Source of the DNA: JADZEM01 sp046328125
Lineage (GTDB): Bacteria > Chloroflexota > UBA6077 > JACCZL01
Assembly (NCBI GenBank): GCA_046328125.1
Contig: JAXLXF010000038.1
Location: 8,347-72,346, forward strand
Reading direction: 5' to 3'
Length of the DNA stretch: 64,000 nucleotides
The translations under genes were made by a program, and so were the position numbers. Below, piece after piece: positions 1-7,770 of this stretch. Each line of letters begins with the position of its first letter. The first letter of the stretch is position 1. Under the pieces are notes generated by a model. It did not search any database, was not told the origin of the DNA, and was given only the letters and a program-made list of their open reading frames with translations.

Positions 1-264
1 TTCCGACCCCGCTCCTGGTCCGCCGAGCCCAGCCCCACCGCCAAACGACTCAACCTCCCCATCCAGCTCGTCCCGCTCCCCACCTACTCCCCCTGGCTCA
101 ACCCCATCGAGAAGCTCTGGCGCTGGCTCAAGCAGGACGTCCTCCACCTCCATCGCCTCGCCGACGACCTCCCGGCCCTCCGCGCACGCGTCCTCGCCTT
201 CCTCGCTCGTTTCAAGGACGGCTCCCCCGACCTCCTCCGCTATGTCGGCCTTCTACCACATTAA
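1..264 (+). CDS. IS630-type transposase, C-terminal fragment (cut by window edge)
   Basis: The reading frame is open from base 1 to a TAA at 262-264 and encodes 87 residues of the end of a DDE transposase. It contains the NPIEKLWRWLKQD segment that carries the last acidic residue of the DDE triad, and it ends in DLLRYVGLLPH. It is closely similar to the C-terminus of the transposase at 9877-11035, so two members of one IS family bracket the first 10 kb, in opposite orientations. The DNA just after the stop (about 262-284) matches, in inverted sense, the terminal repeat of the second copy, so the element probably ends near base 285. Whether the missing 5' part is intact cannot be seen. Confidence 0.85.
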   Translation, partial: FRPRSWSAEPSPTAKRLNLPIQLVPLPTYSPWLNPIEKLWRWLKQDVLHLHRLADDLPALRARVLAFLARFKDGSPDLLRYVGLLPH

Positions 265-326
265 TTCGTCAACCCTCATCAAGCCCCGACGCGACTGTCA
301 CCCGTCGCCAGCCGGGGAGGGGGTGC

Positions 327-332
327 TATAGT
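327..332 (+). promoter_or_regulatory. -10-like TATAGT, possible leaderless start
   Basis: TATAGT ends seven bases before the ATG of the methyltransferase at 340. No purine-rich ribosome site lies at normal distance: the nearest G-rich run, 313-323, is 16 or more bases away. A transcript starting at or next to the ATG would be leaderless. Similar boxes precede the starts at 35276, 39080 and 61348. No clear -35 is seen. Confidence 0.35.
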
Positions 333-339
333 CGGGGCG

Positions 340-954
340 ATGACCGCGCTGCCGGAGCACCCACGGCCCATGTCAGCCACCGTCGAGGCGGTGCTGGCGG
401 ACATCTCGGCGTTCGGCGTGGAGAACGACCCCAACGCCACCGACCGTGCGAAGCGGATGCTCAACATCACGCCGGACACGGGCCTGCTGCTGCGCATCCT
501 GGTGCGGGCGACCGGTGCGCGCCGCATCCTCGAAGTCGGCATGTCCAACGGGTACTCGACGCTCTGGCTGGCCTGGGCCGTCACCGAGACCGGCGGCCAC
601 GTCACCACCCTCGAACGGTCGGCGTACAAGGTGGAGCTGGCGCGGGCGAACTTCGCGCGGGCCGGCCTCGCACCGTGGATCACCATTCACGAGGGCATCG
701 CGCTGGAGACCCTGGCGAAGCTCGACGGGCCATTCGACCTGATCTTCCTGGACGCGGACCGGGCCAGCTACCTGGCGTACGCCAACCTGCTGCTGCCCAG
801 GCTGAAGGTGGGCGGGCTGCTGGTGACGGACAACGTGGTGTCCCATGCCGAGGACATGGCGCCATATCTGGCCCGTCTCAAAGGCGATCCGAGCCTGGAC
901 TCGGTGACGGTTCCGGTCGGGAACGGCGAGGAGCTGACCTACCGTCGCGCCTAA
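340..954 (+). CDS. Class I SAM-dependent O-methyltransferase (family 3 type)
   Basis: This 204-aa cytosolic enzyme is predicted to transfer a methyl group from S-adenosylmethionine to a small-molecule hydroxyl. The Rossmann motif I is ILEVGMSNGYSTLWLA (about residues 63-78). It is followed by the acidic TLERS strand end and the FDLIFLDADRASYLAY segment (about 131-146), which in the catechol/caffeoyl-CoA type O-methyltransferases carries metal- and substrate-binding aspartates. Length fits this family (about 200-220 aa). The ATG at 340 lies just after a -10-like box and lacks a ribosome site, so translation may be leaderless. It stands alone: an IS fragment is upstream and the downstream efflux operon converges on it. 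The substrate is unknown. Confidence 0.8.
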   Translation: MTALPEHPRPMSATVEAVLADISAFGVENDPNATDRAKRMLNITPDTGLLLRILVRATGARRILEVGMSNGYSTLWLAWAVTETGGHVTTLERSAYKVELARANFARAGLAPWITIHEGIALETLAKLDGPFDLIFLDADRASYLAYANLLLPRLKVGGLLVTDNVVSHAEDMAPYLARLKGDPSLDSVTVPVGNGEELTYRRA

Positions 955-961
955 ACTCTCC

Positions 962-1102
962 TGTCATCCCGAGAGACGCCGCACTCCAGTGTCATCCCGA
1001 CGAAGGAGGGATCTCACGCTCCCAATCCCGTCAACTCGAGATCCCTCGGTCGCCGGGGCTCCCTCGGGATGCCAGGGAAGCAGGCTCGCGTCGCCAGGGG
1101 TG
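962..1102. repeat. Palindromic intergenic repeat (GAGGGATCTC type)
   Basis: Two tandem GTCATCCCGA starts (near 963 and 991) lead into GAGGGATCTC at 1006-1015, which is exactly complementary to GAGATCCCTC at 1038-1047. A trailing GGGGCTCCCTCGGGATG completes a longer imperfect hairpin. It sits between the convergent methyltransferase and efflux genes, where a bidirectional terminator would be expected, but there is no T-run. Confidence 0.6.
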
Positions 1103-1125
1103 ACGGGAGAGAGAAGGCTCGGCGA

Positions 1126-2817
1126 TTAGTCGGCGTGGACGGCGGCTGACGCAGATGGTAGGGTCAAACCTGGCTGGCTGGACTGGGGTGCGGCGCCGGC
1201 CTGGGCGGTGGGGACCGGCGTCGGGGCGGCATGGGCCTTGTGCTCGCGCTTGAGGAACAGCGCCGGCAGCACCCCGGCGATCGCAATCGTCGTGGCGATG
1301 AAGAAGCAGTCGTCGAAGCTCTGGACCTGGGCCGTCTGGGTGACCTGCTTCATCAGGACGTTGATGCCGTTCGCGTAGGCCGCCACGTCTGACATGCCGC
1401 GCTCCAGCATGGTGGTCTGGGTGGCGGTCAGGATGCGCATGGCGGCCAGGTTCATTGGCGTCACGTCCTGCATCAGGCTCGCCTGGTGCATCTCCTCGCG
1501 GAAGGTCAGCACCGTGGCGAACATGCCGGTCCCAAACGCCGCGAACAGCTGGCGGAGCACGTTCTGCAACGCCGTGGCTCGGGGGATCAGGTGGCGGGGG
1601 ATCGCGTCCATCGAGGTCGCGGTGACGGGCATCATCACCATGCCCATCGCCAGCCCACGCAGGAAGAGGGTCGCGCGGATCGTGTTGTCCGAGGTGGTCA
1701 GGTCGAGGCCGCTCAGGCGCCAGGTCGCGGTTGCTAACAGGAGCAGGCCCGGGACCACCACCAGCTTCGGCCCGAACCGGTCCAGGAGGCGCCCGGAGAT
1801 CTGCATCATGATCGCGGCGGCCAGCGCTTGCGGCAGCAGCAGCAGGCCGGCCTCCATCGCACCCAGCCCGCGCACGTTCTGGAGGAAGATCGGCAGCAGG
1901 AACATCGAGGAGAACATCGCGGTGGTGGCGACGAAGTTGACCATCATCGCGACGGCGTAGGTGCGGTGGCGGAGGATCGTCAGGTCGAGGAGCGGCTGCT
2001 CCTGCGACAGCTCCACGATGATCCAGCAGGGGAAGGTGGTAGCCGAGATCAACAGCAGGATCTGGACGTACGGCGCGTCCCAGCCGTCGTGCGGGGCCTG
2101 CTCCAGCGCCAGCATCGCCGTCGAGAACGAGGTCGCGGACAGGATGAAGCCGGCCCAGTCGAAGCGGGCGCCCTCACGGCGGGGCGACTCGCGAAGGATG
2201 AACGTCGCGGCGATGGCCGCGAGCACCCCGACCGGCACGTTGAGGGTGAAGATCGGGCGCCAGTCCACGTACTCCACCAGATAGCCGCCGAGGGTCGGGC
2301 CGACCATCGGAGCGATCAGCAGCGGCAGCCCGAAGATGCCCATCATCGTGCCGCGCTGACTCGGGGGCGCCACCTGGAACAGGATGCTCATCCCGAGCGG
2401 CATCAGCATCCCGCCGCCGAGCCCCTGGATCACCCGGAAGACGATCAGCCCCTCGATGCTGGGGGCGAGGCCGCACAGCGCCGAGCCGATGGTGAACAGG
2501 ATGATGGTCATCAGGTAGGTGCGCTTCGAGCCGAACCGGTCCGAGAGGTAGCCCGAGGCCGGCACCACGATGGCCAGCGCCAGCATGTACCCGGCGAGCA
2601 CGAGCTGGCCGGTGGCGACGTTGCTCTGGAACACCTGGATGATCCGTGGCAGCGCCACGTTGACGATGGTGGTGTCCAGGATCACCATGAAGGCGGAGAG
2701 CGCGATGACGACGAGCGCCTGCCAGTGGTACGGGATCGAGCCGAGCCGGGCGCCGATCCCCGCGAACGGGCCGGAGAACGGTCGTCCGCCGCCGAGTGGC
2801 TGCGCGAGCGTCGCCAC
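1126..2817 (-). CDS. DHA2-family multidrug MFS transporter (EmrB/QacA type)
   Basis: This 563-aa inner-membrane protein has about 14 hydrophobic segments and is predicted to export hydrophobic compounds using the proton gradient. It shows the DHA2 signature LDTTIVNVALP in TM1 (about residues 47-57), motif A GYLSDRFGSKR after TM2, and motif C APMVGPTLGGYL in TM5. The extracytoplasmic loop before the last segment and the Ala/Pro-rich cytosolic tail are usual for this subfamily. The start is GTG at 2817, with AAGG a few bases upstream. The gene follows the HlyD-like adaptor at 2977-4068 on the same strand, separated by a palindromic repeat, giving an emrA-emrB arrangement. The substrate cannot be inferred, and no adjacent regulator gene is visible. 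Confidence 0.88.
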   Translation of the reverse strand: MATLAQPLGGGRPFSGPFAGIGARLGSIPYHWQALVVIALSAFMVILDTTIVNVALPRIIQVFQSNVATGQLVLAGYMLALAIVVPASGYLSDRFGSKRTYLMTIILFTIGSALCGLAPSIEGLIVFRVIQGLGGGMLMPLGMSILFQVAPPSQRGTMMGIFGLPLLIAPMVGPTLGGYLVEYVDWRPIFTLNVPVGVLAAIAATFILRESPRREGARFDWAGFILSATSFSTAMLALEQAPHDGWDAPYVQILLLISATTFPCWIIVELSQEQPLLDLTILRHRTYAVAMMVNFVATTAMFSSMFLLPIFLQNVRGLGAMEAGLLLLPQALAAAIMMQISGRLLDRFGPKLVVVPGLLLLATATWRLSGLDLTTSDNTIRATLFLRGLAMGMVMMPVTATSMDAIPRHLIPRATALQNVLRQLFAAFGTGMFATVLTFREEMHQASLMQDVTPMNLAAMRILTATQTTMLERGMSDVAAYANGINVLMKQVTQTAQVQSFDDCFFIATTIAIAGVLPALFLKREHKAHAAPTPVPTAQAGAAPQSSQPGLTLPSASAAVHAD

Positions 2818-2852
2818 GCTACCTTACCTCGGAGGGCGCGCCATGCCCCCCC

Positions 2853-2960
2853 GAGGGCGCAATGAATTGCGCCCGTACAAGGCGGCATCCCTGGTACGGG
2901 CGCGATTCATCGCGCCCCCAGGGGAGATCGCGCCCCCAGGGGAGATCGCGCCCCCCGAGG
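2853..2960. repeat. Family A palindromic element with 18-bp tandem tail
   Basis: The left arm carries GGGCGCAATGAATTGCGCCC and then GTAC. The right arm is GTACGGGCGCGATTCATCGCG, ending near 2919. Each arm is itself a palindrome. Behind it, an 18-bp unit beginning GGGGAGATCGCGCCCCC is repeated twice plus a partial unit (about 2920-2960). Related copies lie at 6254-6319 and, inside a gene, at 13274-13339. Here it separates the adaptor and transporter genes of one operon. Confidence 0.75.
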
Positions 2961-2976
2961 GTGAGGTACGCCTCGG

Positions 2977-4068
2977 TCACGGCTGCCACGGAAGCGGAAA
3001 CTCGCTGCCCGGCTGGCGGACCTGGATGCGGACTTCCACCGAGGTGCCGAGCGGCAGGACCGCTCCGCGCGCGTCGTCCACCACGATCTTGACCGGCACG
3101 TACTGGGTGACCTTGGTGAAGTTGCCGGAGGCGTTGTTGCTGGGCAGCAGCGAGAACGTCGCGGCGCTGGCCGGCGTGACGGCGTCCACGTGGCCGGTGA
3201 AGTCGCGGTTCAGCGCGTCGGCGTGGATCTGGACCGGCTGCCCGACTTGCAATCGCCAGGCGCTCGCCTCCTCGATGTTGGCGCGGATCCAGACCTGGGT
3301 CGGATCCACCAGCGAGTAGATCGGCTGGCCGGCGGTGACCGTGCCGCCGACGTTGCCCGTCCGAGCCGCGACGATCCCGCTCATCGGGGCGTAGACCGAG
3401 ACGAGGCTGTCGGCGTTGCCGGTGACGCTCATCTTTGGGCCGGCGCCCTGGGTCATGCTGCCGACTTCCTGGGGCATCGCGATGACGGCGATCTCCTGAC
3501 CCTTCTGGACCGCTCGCCCAACGTCCACGCGGGTGGCGACGATCCGCCCCGCGTTGAGCGAGCCGACCTGGACCAGATCGCCGGTGATCGCGGCGTTCTC
3601 GGTGGAGACGAAGTAGGTCGATTCGTACCAGTAGCGGTAGCCGAGGATGGCCGCCACGCCGAGCGCGATCAGCAGGACCGGGACGAGGAGGAGCAGGCGC
3701 TTGCGCTTGCCACCGCGAGCCTGGAGGCGTGGCGAGGTGGCCGGATCCGGCAGGTGGCGGCCAGCGTGGCCTGGGCCGTGCTGGCGGTGGGCCGCCGCGT
3801 CGGCGTGGGGCGCGGCGGCCGGGGCGGTAGCCGGGTCTGGCGCGGGCGACGGCGCCGGCGGCTGCCCCGGCGCGAGTGCCGGCGCGGTGGGCCGCTCTGA
3901 CACGTGGTCCGCGACAGCCGTCCCCGGGGTGCCGTGCGTGCCGTTGGCGCCGTTGGCTCGCCCGTTGGCCTCGCCGGACGGAGCGCCAGCGGCACCGGGG
4001 GCTGGCGCGCTCCCGGGGTACGGATCGGCCACTCCGGTTGGGCGAGGGTTGGACGTCGGCGTCGTCAT
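2977..4068 (-). CDS. HlyD/EmrA-type membrane-fusion adaptor protein
   Basis: This 363-aa protein has one N-terminal membrane anchor (KRKRLLLLVPVLLIALGVAA, about residues 118-137) followed by an extracytoplasmic region. That region contains a split biotinyl-lipoyl hairpin (NAAITGDLVQVGSLNAGRI ... SVYAPMSGIVAARTGNVGG) and a beta-barrel segment ending in a GTSVEVRIQV strand. It would pair with the MFS pump encoded downstream. The chosen ATG at 4068 is preceded by AGGGAG about eight bases upstream; reading further upstream gives non-protein-like sequence. The first ~115 residues are an unusual Pro/Ala/Gly/His-rich, probably disordered cytosolic leader. The helical hairpin common in Gram-negative EmrA is very short here, as expected if there is no TolC partner. 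Confidence 0.85.
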   Translation of the reverse strand: MTTPTSNPRPTGVADPYPGSAPAPGAAGAPSGEANGRANGANGTHGTPGTAVADHVSERPTAPALAPGQPPAPSPAPDPATAPAAAPHADAAAHRQHGPGHAGRHLPDPATSPRLQARGGKRKRLLLLVPVLLIALGVAAILGYRYWYESTYFVSTENAAITGDLVQVGSLNAGRIVATRVDVGRAVQKGQEIAVIAMPQEVGSMTQGAGPKMSVTGNADSLVSVYAPMSGIVAARTGNVGGTVTAGQPIYSLVDPTQVWIRANIEEASAWRLQVGQPVQIHADALNRDFTGHVDAVTPASAATFSLLPSNNASGNFTKVTQYVPVKIVVDDARGAVLPLGTSVEVRIQVRQPGSEFPLPWQP

Positions 4069-4515
4069 CCGGCCTGCTCCCTGGGGTGCTTGCCGGGCGT
4101 GAGGGCGTGATCGTCGGCGGCCACCCTGCCGCGAGAGACACCGGTCAGCGTACTCGGCAACCGATGGTAGCACGAGAGGCCATGTCCGGTCAGGCACCCC
4201 ACGACGGCGAACAGGGGCTGCCACATCGGCTTCTGTCGTGCGCCAACCGGAAGTGTCACATCGCCGACATTTCTGTTGAATCGCCTTCGAGGACTGACCG
4301 TGAGATCCGCCCGAAATCAGCGTGCTTGCGCGGCGAGGATGCGAAAATTCTGTTAAGAAACCCTTGCAGTCTGGCCGGTCGATCTGGCCTACTCGTTTGG
4401 AGTCTCCGACACGAGGCTCACGCGACCGTGGTGGGGCTTTGTCATCGGTCGCGCTGTCCGGCCTGCCGGTGGGCTCTGGCGAGGCCGAGACCGACCACGC
4501 TCGGAGTCGATCTGG
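4069..4515. other. Intergenic region between divergent efflux and glycosyltransferase genes
   Basis: About 450 bases hold no convincing gene. A short AT-richer patch around 4339-4365 (GAAAATTCTGTTAAGAAAC) is the likeliest place for promoters serving one or both divergent units. No clear inverted repeat or regulator site is evident. Confidence 0.4.
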
Positions 4516-6195
4516 ATGGCGCTTTCTCCCACGCGTCTCGCGCCGGCACGTCCCGCGCCGGCCTGGCTGCTCGCGCGTGACATGATCCGAGGTCTCGCCG
4601 TCAGCCGCACCATGGACGTGCTGCTCGTCGGGGCACTGATGGTGGTGGCGGGCGTGGTCCGCTGGCCGCACCTGCTGATGTCGCCCCAGTTCCCGTCGGT
4701 CGGCGACAGCATCATGATGGCGCTGGACATGGCGCAGGGGCGCGCCTTCTACCTGCACGACCAGGCGCCGTACCTGGGCGCCCCGTTCATCTGGCTGCTG
4801 GCCCTGGTCTACAAGCTGTTCGGGCCGAGCATCGAGACGACGATGGTGCTGATGTGGGTGATCGGCTCCCTGACTGTCGTGCCGACGTATCTCCTGGGTC
4901 GGGAGGTCGGCGGGCGTCCGGTTGCCGTCATCGCGGGGGCGTTCCTCGCCACGTCCGGCGCGCACACGGTGGTGTCAAGCCACGTGGCGCTCTCGCACTC
5001 GGTCACACCGCTCGCCGCCACGGCTGCCCTCTGGCTGGTGGCGCGGGCGGTGACGAGTGGCCAGGGGTGGGTGCGCCCACTGGCCTGGGCTGGCTTGCTG
5101 GCTGGACTCGCGCTCCAGACGCACCCGACCTCGGCGCCACTGCTGGTGGGAGCCGGGCTCGGGGCGGTGCTGATGCGGCCCGGTTGGCTCCGGACGCGCG
5201 GGCTGCCGCTGGCCGTGGCGATGGTGCTGGTCGGCTACAGCACGCTGCTGGTCTACCATGTCACCAGCCACTTCGAGATCGTGGGCGACATCGCCGGCAA
5301 GCAGGAGCGCTACCTGGACGCCGACGTGGACGCCGGCGAAGACAGCGACTATGGCGTCTATGTGAACAACCTGGCCCAGTTGAGCCTGGCGACGGTGCGG
5401 CTGGTCAGCGGCGCCCTGGCCGAGCGCCCGTTGGTGTCGAGCTACCTGGAAGATCCGTGGATCGTGGCGACGGTCGGGCTGACGCTGGCGGGGATCGGCG
5501 TGGCGGGGTGGCGGCGGCAGTGGTGGCTGGTCGGGGCGGTGGCCCTGGCGGTCTTCTTGCCGCCCGCGTTCAGCGGCAAGTATCGGCCGGTGCTGGACGG
5601 GCGGTACCTGATGCCGCTGGTGCCGGTGCTGTTCGTGGCGATCGGGCTGGCGGCGGCGGCGGCGGCACGCTGGATCGTGGCGCTGAGCGGCGCGGTCGGC
5701 ACCGCGGGCCAGCCCGCCGTCCAGCTGGCGCCGCGTCTGGCTGGCAGTGTGGCCGTGCTGGTGCTGTCTGGTGGCGTGACGCTGCTGGCGGCGCACCCGC
5801 TCTCGCTGCTGAACACCTTCTACGAAGACAGCATGGAGGACGGCTTCAGCAACGCGCTGTACCTGCGGACGCTCCAGCAGGTGGAGGCGGCCCGCCGCCC
5901 TGACGAGACCGTCCTGCTCGATCCAGCCCTGGCGAACGTCAAGAGCACGGGCGGCGGTAAAGCATCGTCCAGCTTCACGTTCCTGTTCGCGCTGGAGGGC
6001 GTCCCGAACGACACCCTCAACACGGCCCGCCTGGACAATCTGGTCGGTAGACTGGTGATCTTGAATCGCTCGACGGCGAATCGGATGTCCGACATGCTGC
6101 GGCTGGACCCGCTGGACGGGAAGCGCGTGAGTGGCCGCGACACGGCGAACTATCGCGCGTACCGTATCGGGGAGACGCTCGCCGTCGGGCGGTAG
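4516..6195 (+). CDS. Polytopic membrane glycosyltransferase, GT39/ArnT-like
   Basis: This 559-aa integral membrane protein has about 11-12 hydrophobic segments and the GT-C layout, in which a lipid-linked sugar is transferred on the outer face of the membrane. After TM1, the loop SPQFPSVGDSIMMALDMAQG (about residues 54-73) holds the acidic residue expected for catalysis. ALSHSVTPLAATAAL, and later DGRYLMPLVPVLFVAIGLA (about 355-373), match the usual PMT-like helices. The C-terminal ~130 residues form a soluble extracytoplasmic domain. The ATG at 4516 has GGAG ten bases upstream. It appears to be monocistronic and is followed by a palindromic repeat. Donor and acceptor are unknown; PMT or ArnT is a fold-level call only. 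Confidence 0.75.
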   Translation: MALSPTRLAPARPAPAWLLARDMIRGLAVSRTMDVLLVGALMVVAGVVRWPHLLMSPQFPSVGDSIMMALDMAQGRAFYLHDQAPYLGAPFIWLLALVYKLFGPSIETTMVLMWVIGSLTVVPTYLLGREVGGRPVAVIAGAFLATSGAHTVVSSHVALSHSVTPLAATAALWLVARAVTSGQGWVRPLAWAGLLAGLALQTHPTSAPLLVGAGLGAVLMRPGWLRTRGLPLAVAMVLVGYSTLLVYHVTSHFEIVGDIAGKQERYLDADVDAGEDSDYGVYVNNLAQLSLATVRLVSGALAERPLVSSYLEDPWIVATVGLTLAGIGVAGWRRQWWLVGAVALAVFLPPAFSGKYRPVLDGRYLMPLVPVLFVAIGLAAAAAARWIVALSGAVGTAGQPAVQLAPRLAGSVAVLVLSGGVTLLAAHPLSLLNTFYEDSMEDGFSNALYLRTLQQVEAARRPDETVLLDPALANVKSTGGGKASSSFTFLFALEGVPNDTLNTARLDNLVGRLVILNRSTANRMSDMLRLDPLDGKRVSGRDTANYRAYRIGETLAVGR

Positions 6196-6200
6196 CCCGG

Positions 6201-6338
6201 GGGTGTGCGTCAGCGTCTTGTGCCCATCCAGATCCGGGGGCGCGACGACTTGAGGGGCGCAATAAATTGCGCCCGTACCAGGGACGCTGCCTTGTACGGG
6301 CGCGATTCATCGCGCCCCCAACGATCTGACGCACACCC
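6201..6338. repeat. Family A element enclosed in a 13-bp inverted repeat
   Basis: GGGTGTGCGTCAG at 6201-6213 is the exact reverse complement of CTGACGCACACCC at 6326-6338. Between them lies a family A element (6254-6319: GGGGCGCAATAAATTGCGCCC with GTACGGGCGCGATTCATCGCG). The whole 138-bp unit could fold into a nested hairpin directly after the glycosyltransferase stop codon, or it could be a small element with its own terminal inverted repeats. Confidence 0.7.
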
Positions 6339-6437
6339 TGTACGCCCGGACGTGCTTGTCTCACGAGCAGTCGCCAGCTATCCTGCCGGGTCGCCTCGGG
6401 GGAATGGTCCCCCGAGAGCAATCGTCGAGGTGGGACG

Positions 6438-6647
6438 ATGGCAGACGTTGACGTGACGATCCGGACGAACGGCCCGTACTTGATCAGCGGCCCGATCAGT
6501 TTGCAAGATGCCGATGGCAACGTCATCGACATCACCGGGCGCGAGCGCGTGGCGCTTTGCCGCTGCGGCAGCTCCGCAAAGAAGCCGTTCTGCGACGGCG
6601 GCCACAACCGGGTCGGCTTCGACGGGACGCTCGCGAAGCCGGAGTAG
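6438..6647 (+). CDS. CDGSH-type iron-sulfur protein
   Basis: This 69-aa soluble protein is made of a single CDGSH domain. CRCGSSAKKPFCDGGH at residues 41-56 supplies the three cysteines (41, 43, 52) and the histidine (56) that bind a 2Fe-2S cluster in this family. CDGSH proteins act in redox or iron-sulfur handling, but the specific partner here is unknown. The ATG at 6438 is preceded by GAGGTGGG at good distance. The preceding ~100 bases hold only repeat DNA, so it is likely transcribed alone. Confidence 0.9.
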   Translation: MADVDVTIRTNGPYLISGPISLQDADGNVIDITGRERVALCRCGSSAKKPFCDGGHNRVGFDGTLAKPE

Positions 6648-6652
6648 TCAAT

Positions 6653-6705
6653 CCCCTCCCCCCCACCCCTCTCCCCGTCGCGGGAGAGGGGGAGGCACGG
6701 GGTGG
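6653..6705. repeat. Family B C-rich/G-rich hairpin repeat
   Basis: CCCCTCTCCC at 6666-6675 pairs exactly with GGGAGAGGGG at 6682-6691 across a 6-nt loop, just after the CDGSH gene and just before the end of the convergent dehydrogenase gene. The position suits a bidirectional terminator or REP-like element. Similar copies occur at eight other places in the window. Confidence 0.7.
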
Positions 6706-6710
6706 CCCGG

Positions 6711-7685
6711 TCAGTGGGTGTAGACGTCGGCGGGCGTCAGCTGGTTGAGCAGCCGCTCGCCGGCCCGGTAGCGCCGGATGTTCTCCACGATCATCGCGAG
6801 CGAGCGCCCGGTCCGATCCGGCACCTGGGGCGTCGTGTGCGGGGTGAGCAGCACGTTCGGCAGATCCCAGAGCGGGCTGTCAGGTGGCAGCGGCTCCTGG
6901 GCAAACGTGTCCAGACCGGCCCCGGCGATGGTGCCGGCGTGCATCGCTTCGGCCAGCGCGGCCTCGTCCACGACGTTGCCACGCGCCATGTTCACCAGCA
7001 CCGCCGAGCGCTTCATCAGGCCCAGCTCGCGCGCGCCAATCAAATGGTACGTGGCGTCCGAGAGCGGCGTCGCGAGCACCACGAAGTCACTCTCGCGCAG
7101 CAGGTCGTCCAGCGACTCGCCGCGCTCGGCTGCGTACAGACGGTCCACGCCGGGCACGCTCTCGGCGCGGCGGCGGTACCCCAGCACCCGCATCCCGAGC
7201 GCCTGCGCCCGCGTAGCCAGCGCCTGGCCGGTGTTGCCCAGCCCGACGATCCCGACGGTCTGCCCGATCAGCCCGCGCAGCTGGTCCTGGCCGGAGATGC
7301 CCCACTGGTGGGCGCGCTGGGCCTCCAGGAAGCTCGGGAAGCGGTAGGCGAACAGGAGCATGAAGAGGATCGCGTGCTCGGCCAGGGCCGGGGCTGACCG
7401 CCCGCTGGAGCTGGAGACCAGCAGCCCACGCTCGAAGACCCACGGCCGGGCCGACTTGTTCAGGCCGGCGTGGTCGCAGTGGACCCACTTGAGGCGTGGC
7501 GCGTCCGCGAACCGGTCGTCCAGGTCGCTGGCGAGGATCGCGACGTCCGCGCGGGCCAGCGTCCGCACGATCTCGGCGTCGTCGCGGGTCCGCACGATCT
7601 TGGCGCCAGCCAGGTGCTCTTTGAGCCGCTCGACGTACGCGTCCTGCCAGCGCACGGTCAGCAGCACGGTTTGGATGTCAGGCAT
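6711..7685 (-). CDS. D-isomer-specific 2-hydroxyacid dehydrogenase
   Basis: This 324-aa NAD(P)-dependent cytosolic enzyme is predicted to interconvert a 2-keto acid and a D-2-hydroxy acid. The nucleotide-binding GIVGLGNTGQALATRAQALG lies near residues 141-160. The expected catalytic triad is present: Arg in NMARGNVVDE, Glu in LDTFAQEPLP, and His in LTPHTTPQV. The start at 7685 is ATG, with GGAGG about eight bases upstream. The oligopeptide-binding protein lies further upstream on the same strand, but a heptamer repeat hairpin separates them. Compare the second family member at 60222-61202, which lacks the catalytic Glu. The substrate is not identifiable. Confidence 0.85.
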   Translation of the reverse strand: MPDIQTVLLTVRWQDAYVERLKEHLAGAKIVRTRDDAEIVRTLARADVAILASDLDDRFADAPRLKWVHCDHAGLNKSARPWVFERGLLVSSSSGRSAPALAEHAILFMLLFAYRFPSFLEAQRAHQWGISGQDQLRGLIGQTVGIVGLGNTGQALATRAQALGMRVLGYRRRAESVPGVDRLYAAERGESLDDLLRESDFVVLATPLSDATYHLIGARELGLMKRSAVLVNMARGNVVDEAALAEAMHAGTIAGAGLDTFAQEPLPPDSPLWDLPNVLLTPHTTPQVPDRTGRSLAMIVENIRRYRAGERLLNQLTPADVYTH

Positions 7686-7700
7686 TCGTCCTCCAGAGTT

Positions 7701-7768
7701 GAGGGGCGAGGGACGAGGGGTGAGGGGTGAGCATTTACGCGCCCCTCGTCCCTCGCCCCTCGCCCCTG
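7701..7768. repeat. Family C heptamer tandem repeat forming a hairpin (GAGGGGC type)
   Basis: The left arm, 7701-7730, is built of imperfect GAGGGGC/GAGGGAC/GAGGGGT units. The right arm, 7741-7768, carries the complementary GCCCCTC/GTCCCTC/GCCCCTC units. The arms are separated by an AT-rich GAGCATTTACG-like centre. It lies directly downstream of the binding-protein stop codon and upstream of the dehydrogenase start. Confidence 0.75.
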
Positions 7769-7770
7769 GT

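Noticed and set aside
4069..4965. Extension of the HlyD-like protein far upstream on the minus strand
   Set aside because: The extra 299 residues overlap the divergent glycosyltransferase gene and are not protein-like; ATG 4068 has a good ribosome site.
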